A DNA stretch of 64,000 bases, taken from the NCBI GenBank assembly GCA_023398495.1, contig JAEWSG010000045.1:17590-81589 (forward strand). The letters are read 5' to 3'. The DNA is from Bacillota bacterium. Lineage in GTDB: Bacteria > Bacillota > Clostridia > Acetivibrionales > Acetivibrionaceae. Positions 51,048-60,469 of the stretch are shown piece after piece. A program made the translations under genes and the position numbers. Below the pieces are notes generated by a model, which saw nothing but the letters and a program-made list of their open reading frames with translations, did not search any database and was not told the DNA's origin. Numbering within the stretch: position 1 is the stretch's first letter; each line of letters begins with the position of its first letter.

Positions 51048-52080
51048 TAGCTGGCTCTCCATCCCCATTATCCATTCTCTTCCTGTCATATTCAATCAAT
51101 TTTCGCATTTTAATTTCAAGATCAAGTCCTTCCTTCTGGACTTTCATATTAACAAACAATAAAGTAATATATGTTAAAATAAATGGTTCAATCAAAGCAC
51201 CGCACATCTGTGAAAAAGCATTAACAACAATATAAGCAGTTTTATTTACAAATACAAGAAGCATTGACCCACCAACAAGCAAAGCACCGAACAGAAAATA
51301 CAGAAGGAACGCAAAAATGCTGGCAAAAGCAATATGCCAGAACTTGCCTTTAGACAGGTAGAAACTCCTCTTAATACTTTCGAATACGGAGGTTTCTTCT
51401 ATGACAATAGCATTTGCCCCAAATATAAGCTTTATCGCAAAGAAACCTATACCAAAAACGATTCCGATAAAAATAAGCAGTACCATTATAATTAAAATAA
51501 TCCCTGACACCACAGGTGGCAAGCCTGATGCAACAAGTATCCCAATGGGTAGCATAATAACTAATGCTGCTGTTAATGCCAATACAAAATATGCAGTTCC
51601 AAGAATAAGTACAAATAAAACAGCATTCCCCATAAGCTTCGGCAAAAAACGGAAACACCCCTTTATAAGCCTTAATGCATCAGAAAGACTATTAATTGTA
51701 ACCAGATCGTTAATTGCATATTCATAAATCATCTTTATTACAGCTGCGTTTAATACTAGCTTAAAAGTAAGCATATACACAAATTGAAGCAGGTACATTA
51801 TAAGCATTACCGAATTTTCATAAGCTGGATTTTCTTGAGTATAATAAAACATATCTTCTGAATATGAGCCACTAAAAATATTCTTATATATATCTAAAAC
51901 ATTTGACACCTGATTGTCTAAAACTAAATTCAAAGTTATAGAATAAAATACAACCCATGGAATATATAAAATCAGGGAAAGAAGCAGCAAACCTTTGAAA
52001 TTCTGCTTGAAGGATTCTACTGAATAATCTAGAACATCACCAATGTTTAAAGGTTTTAAATCATTTGATTTTTGATTCAT
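51040..52080 (-). CDS. Integral membrane protein at the head of the MoxR cluster
   Basis: A 346-residue protein with about six membrane helices, several rich in Ile/Gly/Val (GIILIIMVLLIFIGIVFGIG, FASIFAFLLYFLFGALLVGG). Proteins of this type are often annotated as having a glycerophosphodiester-phosphodiesterase membrane domain, but no catalytic domain is present. It is the first gene of the cluster and overlaps the DUF4129 gene by eight bases. Confidence 0.7.
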   Translation of the reverse strand: MNQKSNDLKPLNIGDVLDYSVESFKQNFKGLLLLSLILYIPWVVFYSITLNLVLDNQVSNVLDIYKNIFSGSYSEDMFYYTQENPAYENSVMLIMYLLQFVYMLTFKLVLNAAVIKMIYEYAINDLVTINSLSDALRLIKGCFRFLPKLMGNAVLFVLILGTAYFVLALTAALVIMLPIGILVASGLPPVVSGIILIIMVLLIFIGIVFGIGFFAIKLIFGANAIVIEETSVFESIKRSFYLSKGKFWHIAFASIFAFLLYFLFGALLVGGSMLLVFVNKTAYIVVNAFSQMCGALIEPFILTYITLLFVNMKVQKEGLDLEIKMRKLIEYDRKRMDNGDGEPANV

Positions 52081-52155
52081 AATAACCTCACAAATTATAT
52101 TTTCTTTTTAAAAATATCACATTTTCCTTAATGTTTCAATACAAGATAATCATCA

Positions 52156-52353
52156 GGTATATGTAATAAATGTGAAGAAAAGTATTCCAGAAACTTAAGT
52201 TTCGCAGTTTAGAGCCTGTAAATACTCCTCGAGGTCGTGCAAAACTCGCTTCGCTCAAACAATGCTCTCCCTTTCCTCGTCGCATTAACAGGCTCTACAA
52301 CTAGCTTCACAATGTTTCTTCCATACTTTTCTTCACTTAAACTACATGCACCC
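52156..52353. repeat. GGGTGCATGTA-family element, copy 1
   Basis: An element of about 200 bases. The left side (TATGTAATAAATGTGAAGAA) and the right side are inverted copies, the right end reading TACATGCACCC. A nested inverted repeat, TAGAGCCTGT with ACAGGCTCTA, encloses a more G+C-rich centre. A second copy begins at 63775 and runs off the window. It codes for nothing recognisable; a MITE or a large structured intergenic repeat are the main possibilities. Confidence 0.75.
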
Positions 52354-52385
52354 TAATCATCAAATCCCTTCCCCACTAAAAGAAG

Positions 52386-52420
52386 AACAAATCAAAGACT
52401 ATTTCTCACTTTGATTTGCT
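52386..52420 (-). terminator. Terminator of the D,D-carboxypeptidase gene
   Basis: AACAAATCAAAG (52386-52397) pairs with CTTTGATTTGCT (52409-52420), followed on the minus strand by TTCTTTTAG. It lies about 140 bases past the gene, beyond the GGATAATG element. Confidence 0.6.
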
Positions 52421-52461
52421 CCGATTTTTACTTTGCTGGAAGTAACAGCATATTAATTAAA

Positions 52462-52523
52462 GGATAATGTAAAAATAACTTTCTATTTTCTTAACACCAT
52501 TAAGTATAATTTTTACATTATCC
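52462..52523. repeat. 62-base inverted-repeat element with GGATAATG ends
   Basis: GGATAATGTAAAAAT (52462-52476) recurs as its exact complement at 52509-52523 around a 32-base AT-rich centre. It lies downstream of the D,D-carboxypeptidase gene. The layout parallels the GGATAACG element at 3184-3253. Confidence 0.6.
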
Positions 52524-52560
52524 AAAGCAGAAACTTATATTTTAATCATGATCCTTAGCT

Positions 52561-53772
52561 TTAATTTTTACCTACACTAAACCAACTCTTAAACATTCTC
52601 GAAAACAAATTTATAACATTCGTTTTTTCAATATCTCTATCAGAGATAATATCAACTCTTGAAATTTCATTTTCATCTATCTTATATATTATTTCTCCAA
52701 CTTTTTGGCCAGTTTTCACAGGGGCTGTTATTGACTCATCAAGAGCAATCTGGCGCACTATTTTGGTCTTTTGACCTCTTGGCAGAAGAACTTTTACATC
52801 ATTTCCAATGATGCCGCCTGCTTTCGAATTTATTCCCTTTTTAACCAGAACCTCAGAAACCAGCTCACCTTTTTTATTTACATCAGCTGATTCATAATTT
52901 GCAAACCCATAGTCAAGGAGTTTTCTGGTTTCAGCAAACCTTGTATTTGAATCCGGCTCACCTAATACAACAGAAATAAGTCTCATATTATTCCGTGAAG
53001 CTGTCGCAGACAAACAGAATCCAGCGGCTCTTGTAAATCCTGTTTTGAGGCCATCACAACCGTTATAGAATTTAACAAGACGGTTTGTGTTAGTCAAATC
53101 GAATTCACCATTTCTAAAAGTATCGGTATAAATTGAAGTGTATTCTAAAATCTTAGGATGTTTTGTGATAAGTTCTCTTGACATTAATGCGATATCAATG
53201 GCACTGCTATAATGGCCTTCGTCAGTCAGACCGGTGCAGTCCCTGAACATAGTATTTTTCATACCTAATTCAGCAGCTTTTTCATTCATCTGCACTACAA
53301 ACCCTTCTTCACTTCCGGCAACAAGTTCAGCCATTGAAACGGTAACGTCATTTGATGAGTGAAGAGATATAGCTTTTAAGGCATCATGAACTGAGTATTG
53401 TTCTCCAGGCTCAATATATGCCTGTGAACCACCCATTCCTGAAGCGTATTCTGAAGCAGTAACCATGTCTTTTAAACCTATCTTCCCAGAGTCAATTGCT
53501 TCCATGGTCAAAAGCATTGACATTACCTTTGTAACACTTGCAATTGGTAATTTTTCATTGCTGTTATTCTCATACAAAACCTGACCGCTTGATGCATCCA
53601 TTAAAACAGAACTTTTGGCCTTTAGCTCCGAAACACTGGTATTTGCCATTATGCTATCAACTGTGTTGGGATTATAAACAGGTTTTAACTCCATTGCAAA
53701 AGCAAATACAGAAAAAAGATTGACAACCACACAAATAATGATGAGATATCTGAATAATATCTTTCTTATCAA
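52561..53772 (-). CDS. D-alanyl-D-alanine carboxypeptidase (DacF/PBP5 type)
   Basis: A 403-residue secreted serine peptidase that trims the pentapeptide of peptidoglycan. It has an N-terminal signal (FRYLIIICVVVNLFSVFAFA). The SxxK motif is in LPIASVTKVM, SxN in LHSSNDV and KTG in GLKTGFTRAAG, followed by the PBP5 C-terminal beta domain. There is no strong C-terminal amphipathic anchor. It is monocistronic. DacB- or DacF-type roles in vegetative or spore cortex growth cannot be separated here. Confidence 0.92.
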   Translation of the reverse strand: MIRKILFRYLIIICVVVNLFSVFAFAMELKPVYNPNTVDSIMANTSVSELKAKSSVLMDASSGQVLYENNSNEKLPIASVTKVMSMLLTMEAIDSGKIGLKDMVTASEYASGMGGSQAYIEPGEQYSVHDALKAISLHSSNDVTVSMAELVAGSEEGFVVQMNEKAAELGMKNTMFRDCTGLTDEGHYSSAIDIALMSRELITKHPKILEYTSIYTDTFRNGEFDLTNTNRLVKFYNGCDGLKTGFTRAAGFCLSATASRNNMRLISVVLGEPDSNTRFAETRKLLDYGFANYESADVNKKGELVSEVLVKKGINSKAGGIIGNDVKVLLPRGQKTKIVRQIALDESITAPVKTGQKVGEIIYKIDENEISRVDIISDRDIEKTNVINLFSRMFKSWFSVGKN

Positions 53773-53908
53773 CTAATATTCCCCCCAATTAATTTTCCGT
53801 TAGTAAATTTTTATGCAGAAATTTAATTGGATATGCACAAAAAGTCTCTTTATTCTATTCTTCTCAAATATATTGAACGCTAAAAAGATTTAAAATCGCT
53901 CTTGAATT

Positions 53909-53954
53909 AGATGAAAAACGTCCTCTAATTTTAGTTTTAGAGTTTTTCATCTAT
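53909..53954 (-). terminator. Long hairpin downstream of trkH
   Basis: TAGATGAAAAAC with a following segment pairs with its complement ending TTTTTCATCTA, giving a stem of about 17 bp with a small bulge. It lies 24 bases past the trkH stop codon. The T-run is within the stem rather than after it. Confidence 0.55.
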
Positions 53955-53977
53955 AGATTGCATTTTAGTCAATCTTT

Positions 53978-55429
53978 CTATATATTAACCCGTTTCCAGA
54001 AGGTTGGCGTTAATATCAGCAGCAACGGATATATCTCTAACCTTCCAAAAATCATACATAGAGATAGTACCGCTTTACTAATTACAGAGAAATCAGAAAA
54101 ATTACCAATAGGGCCAACAGCTCCTAATCCCGGACCTATATTGCCCATAGCTGATACAACTGATGTAGCAGTAGTAACTATATCTTTGCCTTCGATTGAT
54201 ATTATCAAAACAGACACAATGAATATAAAAATATAAAGAAAGAAAAATGTAAGAATCCCCATCAGTGTTTCTTCCTCCACCATGTTACCACCTATTTTTA
54301 TAGTATAAACCGATCTGGGATGTATAATTTTGAATATTTCCCTTTTAGCAACCTTAAAAAGCAATAAAAATCTTATACACTTAATTCCGCCCCCGGTGGA
54401 ACCTGCACTTGCACCTATAAACATTAATAACAGCAGAACGAATTTGCTGAATCCCGGCCAAAGATTAAAATCTGCTGTTGCATATCCTGTAGTTGTTATA
54501 ATTGAAGCAACCTGAAACGATGAATATCTTAAAGCTTCCCATATGGAGTGAACTACCCTGCCATTGATATTCAAGGTAATCAATATAATAGAAGTTGCCA
54601 CTATTCCTACATAGAAGCACAATTCCTCATCTTTATAGATCAATTTGAAATTACCTTTATAGACTTGGTAATAAAGAGCAAAATTCGCACCGAACAGTAA
54701 CATAAATACAGTGATTATAACTTCAATATAAGCACTATTATATGCAGCTACACTCAAATTTCTATTTGAAAATCCACCGGTTCCTGCTGTCCCGAAGGCA
54801 TGAATCAGTGAATCATACAACGACATTCCTCCCGTTAGCAGAAAAATAATATGTATAACCGTAAGTGAAATATAAATGAAATAAAGAATCTTTACTGTCT
54901 GTTTAATTTTAGGGACAAGCTTTTCAGGAGTAGGACCTGGGCTTTCGGCTTTCATAATATGCAAAGTATTAGCCTTTATCGACGGCAATATGGCAAGTGT
55001 CAAAACCAGAACTCCCATTCCACCCATCCAATGGGTAAAACTTCTCCAGAATAAAATTCCTCTTGGAAGTCCTTCTATTTCTTTTAATATAGTTGCTCCT
55101 GTAGTGCTAAAGCCTGATACTGATTCAAACAAAGCATCTATAAAAGAGGGAATAGCCCCGCTTAATACAAATGGAAGTGCTCCAAAAAATGAAACCATAA
55201 GCCATCCGAGAGCTACAATGGCAAAACCATCTCTTGAATAGATGTTGGTTGTCACAGTTTTGATTTTATTCATTAGCAAACCAACTACCACTAATATTAG
55301 TATAGTAATAACAAAGGCCATTGTATCATCTTGCCCGGAAAATGAGGATATCATGAGAGCAGGTACCATACATAGAGCCTCGATACACAAAACCATTCCC
55401 AGACTTTTAAATATCATTCTAAAGTTCAT
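53978..55429 (-). CDS. trkH: TrkH-type potassium uptake membrane protein
   Basis: A 483-residue potassium channel/transporter subunit with four M1-P-M2 repeats. Selectivity-filter-like loops are SVSGFSTTGATIL, AFGTAGTGGFSNRN, GASAGSTGGGIKC and SVVSAMGNIGPGLG. The start ATG lies in the last codons of trkA with GGAGGAA upstream, so the genes overlap by 11 bases and are coupled. It works with the TrkA gating subunit at the membrane. Confidence 0.93.
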   Translation of the reverse strand: MNFRMIFKSLGMVLCIEALCMVPALMISSFSGQDDTMAFVITILILVVVGLLMNKIKTVTTNIYSRDGFAIVALGWLMVSFFGALPFVLSGAIPSFIDALFESVSGFSTTGATILKEIEGLPRGILFWRSFTHWMGGMGVLVLTLAILPSIKANTLHIMKAESPGPTPEKLVPKIKQTVKILYFIYISLTVIHIIFLLTGGMSLYDSLIHAFGTAGTGGFSNRNLSVAAYNSAYIEVIITVFMLLFGANFALYYQVYKGNFKLIYKDEELCFYVGIVATSIILITLNINGRVVHSIWEALRYSSFQVASIITTTGYATADFNLWPGFSKFVLLLLMFIGASAGSTGGGIKCIRFLLLFKVAKREIFKIIHPRSVYTIKIGGNMVEEETLMGILTFFFLYIFIFIVSVLIISIEGKDIVTTATSVVSAMGNIGPGLGAVGPIGNFSDFSVISKAVLSLCMIFGRLEIYPLLLILTPTFWKRVNI

Positions 55430-56798
55430 CGGGTATTCCTCCGTAAGACATGATGTCATTTAAGTCCTGAAATTTCTTATCTTTTGCAATAAGGATAACA
55501 TTATCTCCTAATTTTATTGCATCCTTTCCATGTGGAATAATGATATCATTTCCTCTAACAATAGCAGCAACCAAAACTCCTTTAACCATTTTAAGATTTT
55601 TTAGTGGTACATTCAGAAATTTAGTTGTTTTGTTTGCTATAAACTCAATGGCTTCAACTTTATCTTCAATAAGCTTGTAAAGGGTTTCTACGGGGTTTCC
55701 CATAGCGTTTTTTAACCCCCTTACATAGCTGACTATCCGATTGGCTGTAATGAGCTTCGGGCTCACTATATTGTCTATACTCATACTCTTGATAACACTG
55801 GTATAATTTATCCTGTTTATTTTGGCCACCACTTTCTGAACACCACATTGCTTAGCCAGCAGAGCAGACATGAGGTTTTCCTCATCACGTCCGGTAACGC
55901 AAACCAAAGCATCCATATCTCTGAGATTTTCCGATTGCAATACTGATTCATCAGAACCATCACCATATATGATCAACGTATCAGGAAGGGACTGTGAGAG
56001 TTCAATACATCTTTGGCGATCTATTTCGATAATTTTTACTTTTAGCTCCATCTCATTTAGATACTTTGCCAGATAGTATGCTATTCTTCCACCTCCAACA
56101 ATCATTACATTTCTGATTTTAGGAGCATATTTGCCAATCTTTTTACAGAAGTCGGATACCCTTGAAGGCCTTCCGATTATGTATAAGGTATCGTTTTCAT
56201 TAATAATAAAATCACCGTTAGGTATTGTTACCTCGTCTTGTCTGAGTACAGCACCGATTAGAACCGATGAAGATACTTTATTAATAATTGCTTTTAGCGT
56301 CATACCTATTACTGACATACCAGCAGTCACTTTGATTTCTACCAATTCAGCCAGTCCTTTTGCAAAGACCTCAACATTTGCAGCTGAAGAGAACCTCAAT
56401 AGTCTTGCAATTTCGTTCGCTGCCGCCTGTTCAGGATTGATAACCATATCCAGACCAAGATCTGCCTTCAATAAAGAGAGTTCGTTGGCATATTCCGGAT
56501 CTCTTATTCTAGCAACAGTATAGTTAGCTCCTAGTTTTTTTGCAGTAAGACAACAAACCATATTCATCTCGTCGCTGCTAGTAGCTGCAATCAGAAGATC
56601 AACATTCTTTACTCCTGCCTCCAGGAGAATTTTTGTGCTCACGCCATTTCCCCTGATACACATGACATCAAGGTTCTCACTGGCTTTTTTCAAGGCTTCC
56701 GCATTTTTATCTATAATTGTTACGTCATTATTCTCTTTTGCCAGATTTTCAGCAAGACTATATCCAACTTTGCCATCCCCGATAATAATAATTCTCAA
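55419..56798 (-). CDS. trkA: Trk system potassium uptake protein TrkA
   Basis: A 459-residue cytoplasmic regulator with two RCK units. Nucleotide-binding Rossmann motifs are IIIIGDGKVGYSLAENLAK at the start and MIVGGGRIAYYLAKYL near 230. Each is followed by a TrkA-C ligand domain. It binds NAD(H) or ATP/ADP in relatives and gates TrkH. It is the first gene of the trkAH pair. Confidence 0.95.
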   Translation of the reverse strand: MRIIIIGDGKVGYSLAENLAKENNDVTIIDKNAEALKKASENLDVMCIRGNGVSTKILLEAGVKNVDLLIAATSSDEMNMVCCLTAKKLGANYTVARIRDPEYANELSLLKADLGLDMVINPEQAAANEIARLLRFSSAANVEVFAKGLAELVEIKVTAGMSVIGMTLKAIINKVSSSVLIGAVLRQDEVTIPNGDFIINENDTLYIIGRPSRVSDFCKKIGKYAPKIRNVMIVGGGRIAYYLAKYLNEMELKVKIIEIDRQRCIELSQSLPDTLIIYGDGSDESVLQSENLRDMDALVCVTGRDEENLMSALLAKQCGVQKVVAKINRINYTSVIKSMSIDNIVSPKLITANRIVSYVRGLKNAMGNPVETLYKLIEDKVEAIEFIANKTTKFLNVPLKNLKMVKGVLVAAIVRGNDIIIPHGKDAIKLGDNVILIAKDKKFQDLNDIMSYGGIPDEL

Positions 56799-56928
56799 TT
56801 CCTCACCTCGTTAATTACAAGTATAATGATATGCCATACTCTAAAAGTGACTTTTTTCTTTACTACAAACTATAATACAGTGTTTTCATAAAAAATATTA
56901 TTGTGCACCTAGCCAGGAAGCTTTAAAC

Positions 56929-58230
56929 TTAATCTACATAGGATAGAATAAGTGGCCTTTGAAGCTCTGATATATCTGAAAACACCAAGCTCCTCTTAAA
57001 AGGTTCAAGCGAAGCATTTAACTTTTCACTGTTATCGGAATAAAGCGTTGCAATGAGTTCTCCCTTTTTAAGTAACATTCCGGTCTTCTTATTGAGCTTT
57101 ATACCTGCTGAATAATCAATGGCACTCTCTTTAGTTTCCCTTCCAGCTCCTAAAATCATAGACGCTACCCCTAAAAGGTCAGTCCTGACACTTTTCATAT
57201 AACAATCCTGCTCTGATATAATCTCATATGCAACCTTAGGCTTTTTAAAAAGTTGATAATTTTCAATCACATTAGGATTTCCACCCTGCAATTCAATCAT
57301 TTCAGCCAGTTTATAAAGTGCCTTCCCATTATCAATTACTTCCCTTACTCTGTCCCTGCAATATACCTCATCACCTGCTCCCGCAAGTACCAGCATCCTT
57401 AAAGCCAATTCCATTGATACTTCCCTAAGATCTTCAGGCCCTTTTCCTTTGAGCGTCTCAATAGCTTCAATAACTTCCAGTGAATTGCCTATTGAATTCC
57501 CCAAAGGAATATCCATATCTGTCACTACTGCAACTGTTTTCCTTCCAAGATCATTGCCGATCTTAACCATCGTCCTTGCCAATTCAACTGACTTTTCCAG
57601 AGACTTCATAAAAGCTCCGCTTCCGGTCTTTACATCAAGAACAATCCCATCTGCTCCACAGGCTATCTTCTTGCTCATAATGCTGCTCGCTATAAGAGGA
57701 ATGCTGTTAACCGTTGCAGTCACGTCACGTAAGGCATATAGTTTTTTGTCCGCAGGAGCTAAATTTCCGGTTTGTCCTGCTACCGATATCCCAATTTTAT
57801 TTACATTGCTAATAAATTCCTCTTTTGTAAGTGCAGTCTTAAAACCGGGGATAGACTCAAGCTTGTCTATTGTTCCGCCTGTGTGACCTAATCCTCTTCC
57901 TGACATCTTTGCCACTGGCACTCCACAGGCTGCAACAATCGGTCCTAATATAAGAGTAGTCTTGTCACCTACTCCTCCAGTGCTATGTTTGTCTACCTTT
58001 ATAGCATCTATAGATGAAAGATCAATTACATCTCCCGAATTAGCCATAATTTCGGTCAAATCAGCAGTCTCCTGCTCGCTCATTCCATTTAAAAATATAG
58101 CCATAAGTAAAGCAGATGCCTGATAATCAGGTATCTGTTCATTACAATAGCTTTTTATAAAAAAACTCATCTCATCATAACTGAGCTCTTTTCCATCACG
58201 TTTTTTCTCAATTATATCATACATTCTCAT
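56929..58230 (-). CDS. pdp: Pyrimidine-nucleoside phosphorylase
   Basis: A 433-residue phosphorylase that cleaves thymidine/uridine to base and (deoxy)ribose-1-phosphate. The signature SGRGLGHTGGTIDKLES and the phosphate-binding KHSTGGVGDKTTL are present, with the C-terminal PYNP domain. It follows deoB by 41 bases on the same strand, so the sugar phosphate made here is handed to phosphopentomutase. Thymidine phosphorylase (deoA) is a close alternative name. Confidence 0.93.
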   Translation of the reverse strand: MRMYDIIEKKRDGKELSYDEMSFFIKSYCNEQIPDYQASALLMAIFLNGMSEQETADLTEIMANSGDVIDLSSIDAIKVDKHSTGGVGDKTTLILGPIVAACGVPVAKMSGRGLGHTGGTIDKLESIPGFKTALTKEEFISNVNKIGISVAGQTGNLAPADKKLYALRDVTATVNSIPLIASSIMSKKIACGADGIVLDVKTGSGAFMKSLEKSVELARTMVKIGNDLGRKTVAVVTDMDIPLGNSIGNSLEVIEAIETLKGKGPEDLREVSMELALRMLVLAGAGDEVYCRDRVREVIDNGKALYKLAEMIELQGGNPNVIENYQLFKKPKVAYEIISEQDCYMKSVRTDLLGVASMILGAGRETKESAIDYSAGIKLNKKTGMLLKKGELIATLYSDNSEKLNASLEPFKRSLVFSDISELQRPLILSYVD

Positions 58231-58271
58231 ATGCCTGCACCCCTTATAAGACTATTTAAGATTAGATATAG

Positions 58272-59441
58272 CTAAAAATTAATTCCGCTAATAAAACTCG
58301 TACCAGGTATATCCGCTGTAATATTCAAGTATTCTGCTATTGTTGCTGCAATATCTGAAAATGAGCTTCTTGTGCCCAAATTGACATCTTCCTTAAACTT
58401 TTTGCCATATACTATCAACGGAACGTATTCCCTTGAATGATCGGTACTTTCAGTTGATGGGTCACAACCATGGTCTGCTGTTATAAATAGAAGATCATCA
58501 TCCTTTAGTGCAGATAAAATTTCGGGCAATCTTTTGTCAAATTCAACCAGTGCATCTGCATAGCCTTTTATATCATTTCTGTGTCCATAAAGCATGTCAA
58601 AATCAACAAGGTTTGTAAATAGTATCCCTTCAAAATCTTCTGCAAGGTATTCTAAAGTCCTGTCAACTCCATCCATATTGTTATGAGTATGGATAGCATG
58701 AGTAATCCCTTGTTTGCTGAAAATATCTTCAATTTTTCCAACAGCCTTAACCTGAAAACCTTTCTCCACAACGTGGTCAAGAATAGTCTTGCCTAATGGA
58801 GCTAAAGAGAAATCTCGTCTTCTTTCGGTTCTCTTATAATTTTTACTGCTACCGGTAAATGGTCTTGCTATTACCCTTCCAACAGCATGCTCACCTTTTA
58901 AAATTCTCCGGGCAATCCTACACATCTCATATAAGCTTTCAACAGATACAACTTCCTCGTGTGCAGCAATCTGAAAAACACTGTCAGCCGAAGTATAAAC
59001 AATAGGACATCCTGTCTTTACATGTTGATCTCCTAATGTCTTAATGATTTCGGTTCCAGATGCCGCAATATTGCCTATAACCTTAGTATTTATTGCATTT
59101 TCAAAGGCAGTTATTATATCCTTTGGAAACCCATGTGGATAGACAGGAAATGGTTTATCAAGTATTATCCCGGCTATCTCCCAGTGTCCAGTTGTGGTGT
59201 CTTTTCCTGCAGATTTTTCTGCCATCTTGCCGTAGCAGCCTTTTGGATTGGCTATCTTGTTAAGTCCCGCTATATTATCTATATTCCCCAAGCCCAGCTT
59301 TTCAAGATTCGGAAGGGAGAAGTCCTTTATAGAGGATGCTATATTGCCAAGAGTGTTACTTCCCTTATCACCATATTTCTCTGCATCAGGTAGTTCACCA
59401 ATTCCCACACTATCTAAAACAATAATTATAGCTCTCTTCAT
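58272..59441 (-). CDS. deoB: Phosphopentomutase
   Basis: A 389-residue alkaline-phosphatase-fold mutase converting (deoxy)ribose-1-phosphate to the 5-phosphate. Metal ligands lie in IVLDSVGIGELPDAEKYGD and TADHGCDPSTESTDHSRE, and the phosphoacceptor Thr in GKDTTTGHWEIAG. The length is normal. It is in an operon with pdp and sits downstream of xerD. Confidence 0.96.
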   Translation of the reverse strand: MKRAIIIVLDSVGIGELPDAEKYGDKGSNTLGNIASSIKDFSLPNLEKLGLGNIDNIAGLNKIANPKGCYGKMAEKSAGKDTTTGHWEIAGIILDKPFPVYPHGFPKDIITAFENAINTKVIGNIAASGTEIIKTLGDQHVKTGCPIVYTSADSVFQIAAHEEVVSVESLYEMCRIARRILKGEHAVGRVIARPFTGSSKNYKRTERRRDFSLAPLGKTILDHVVEKGFQVKAVGKIEDIFSKQGITHAIHTHNNMDGVDRTLEYLAEDFEGILFTNLVDFDMLYGHRNDIKGYADALVEFDKRLPEILSALKDDDLLFITADHGCDPSTESTDHSREYVPLIVYGKKFKEDVNLGTRSSFSDIAATIAEYLNITADIPGTSFISGINF

Positions 59442-59494
59442 TTTTGTTTCTCCTTATGTAAAAGATTTTAAAGATTTTAATTTTGACATTCAAA

Positions 59495-59522
59495 AAAAGT
59501 AAGATATTTCTATCTTACTTTT
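59495..59522 (-). terminator. Terminator between xerD and deoB
   Basis: AAAAGTAAGATA (59495-59506) and TATCTTACTTTT (59511-59522) form a perfect 12-bp stem with a four-base loop. On the minus strand T residues follow. It lies 62 bases past xerD, so deoB-pdp may have its own promoter. Confidence 0.75.
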
Positions 59523-59584
59523 AAAGGTATCATTAAAATGTCAACTGGTCAATAAAAATCTAATGAGAACTAATACTTATAATA

Positions 59585-60469
59585 TTATGCTCTCGGATGG
59601 GTTTTTTTGTATACTTCTTTAATTCTATTTTTTGCAATTTGAGCATAAACCTGGGTTGATGAAATATCCGAATGTCCTAACATCTCCTGAATTGACCTAA
59701 GGTCGGCCCCATTTTCTAAAAGGTGTGCAGCAAATGAATGTCTTAATGTATGTGGAGTGATGTCTTTATTTATCTTTGCCTGGTTTTTGTATTGTTTGAT
59801 TATTTTCCAGAACCCCTGTCTTGTCAGTCTTTTTCCATTTACGTTAACAAATAATGCCTTTTCATCACTTCTTTGAATCAAAAGGTTTCTGGATTTTGCC
59901 AGATACTCATTCAAAGCTTGAATAGACAGAGAACCGATAGGAATCATTCGTTCCCTTGTTCCTTTGTTACATTTTATAAAGCCCATATCGATGTTTACAT
60001 CTACTACGTCTAAACATATCAGTTCAGATACTCTTATACCTGTAGCATAAAGCAACTCAAGCATTGCCTTGTCTCTAAAACCCTTAAGATCATCACACTT
60101 TGGCTGATCCAAGAGAAGTTCAACCTCTTTGGTTGATAATATCTGTGGCAATTTCTTTTCAACTTTTGGTGATTCAAGTTCTTCTGTAGGATCACCACTA
60201 ATTACGCCATTCTTTGTTAAATACTGGTAAAACGATCTTATTGATGCAAGATTTCTGGATATGGTTGAAGTTGCTCTGCCCTTCTTTTGTAGATGCAGGA
60301 GATAAGCAATCACCGTAGTTTTATTTGTATTTGAAATGTTTTGAATTTTTATATCGCTTAAGTATGTAATATACTGCTCAATATCCCTCCTGTATGACTG
60401 TAACGTATTAAGAGATAAACGCTTATCTTTCTCTAAAAAAGTGAGAAATTTCAAAACTAAATCTTCCAT
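59585..60469 (-). CDS. xerD: Tyrosine recombinase XerD
   Basis: A 294-residue site-specific recombinase that resolves chromosome dimers. It has an N-terminal SAM-like DNA-binding domain (about 1-90). The catalytic domain has Arg in YATGIRVSELI, Lys near NKGTRERMIP, HTLRHSFAAHLLENGADL (H-x2-R), LGHSDISSTQVYAQI with His and Tyr. The place between spoIIM and deoB is the standard Firmicute order, and no phage genes adjoin it, so this is the housekeeping recombinase. Confidence 0.93.
   Translation of the reverse strand: MEDLVLKFLTFLEKDKRLSLNTLQSYRRDIEQYITYLSDIKIQNISNTNKTTVIAYLLHLQKKGRATSTISRNLASIRSFYQYLTKNGVISGDPTEELESPKVEKKLPQILSTKEVELLLDQPKCDDLKGFRDKAMLELLYATGIRVSELICLDVVDVNIDMGFIKCNKGTRERMIPIGSLSIQALNEYLAKSRNLLIQRSDEKALFVNVNGKRLTRQGFWKIIKQYKNQAKINKDITPHTLRHSFAAHLLENGADLRSIQEMLGHSDISSTQVYAQIAKNRIKEVYKKTHPRA

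Larger units (their letters stand above)
52081..52560. other. Repeat-filled intergenic region
   Basis: About 480 bases between the membrane protein gene and the D,D-carboxypeptidase gene. It contains the GGGTGCATGTA-family element (52156-52353), a terminator (52386-52420) and an inverted-repeat element (52462-52523). No ORF is visible. Confidence 0.6.

Noticed and set aside
59585..60469. Tyrosine recombinase as sign of an integrated element
   Set aside because: The protein and its place between spoIIM and deoB fit housekeeping XerD; no phage or transfer genes adjoin it.
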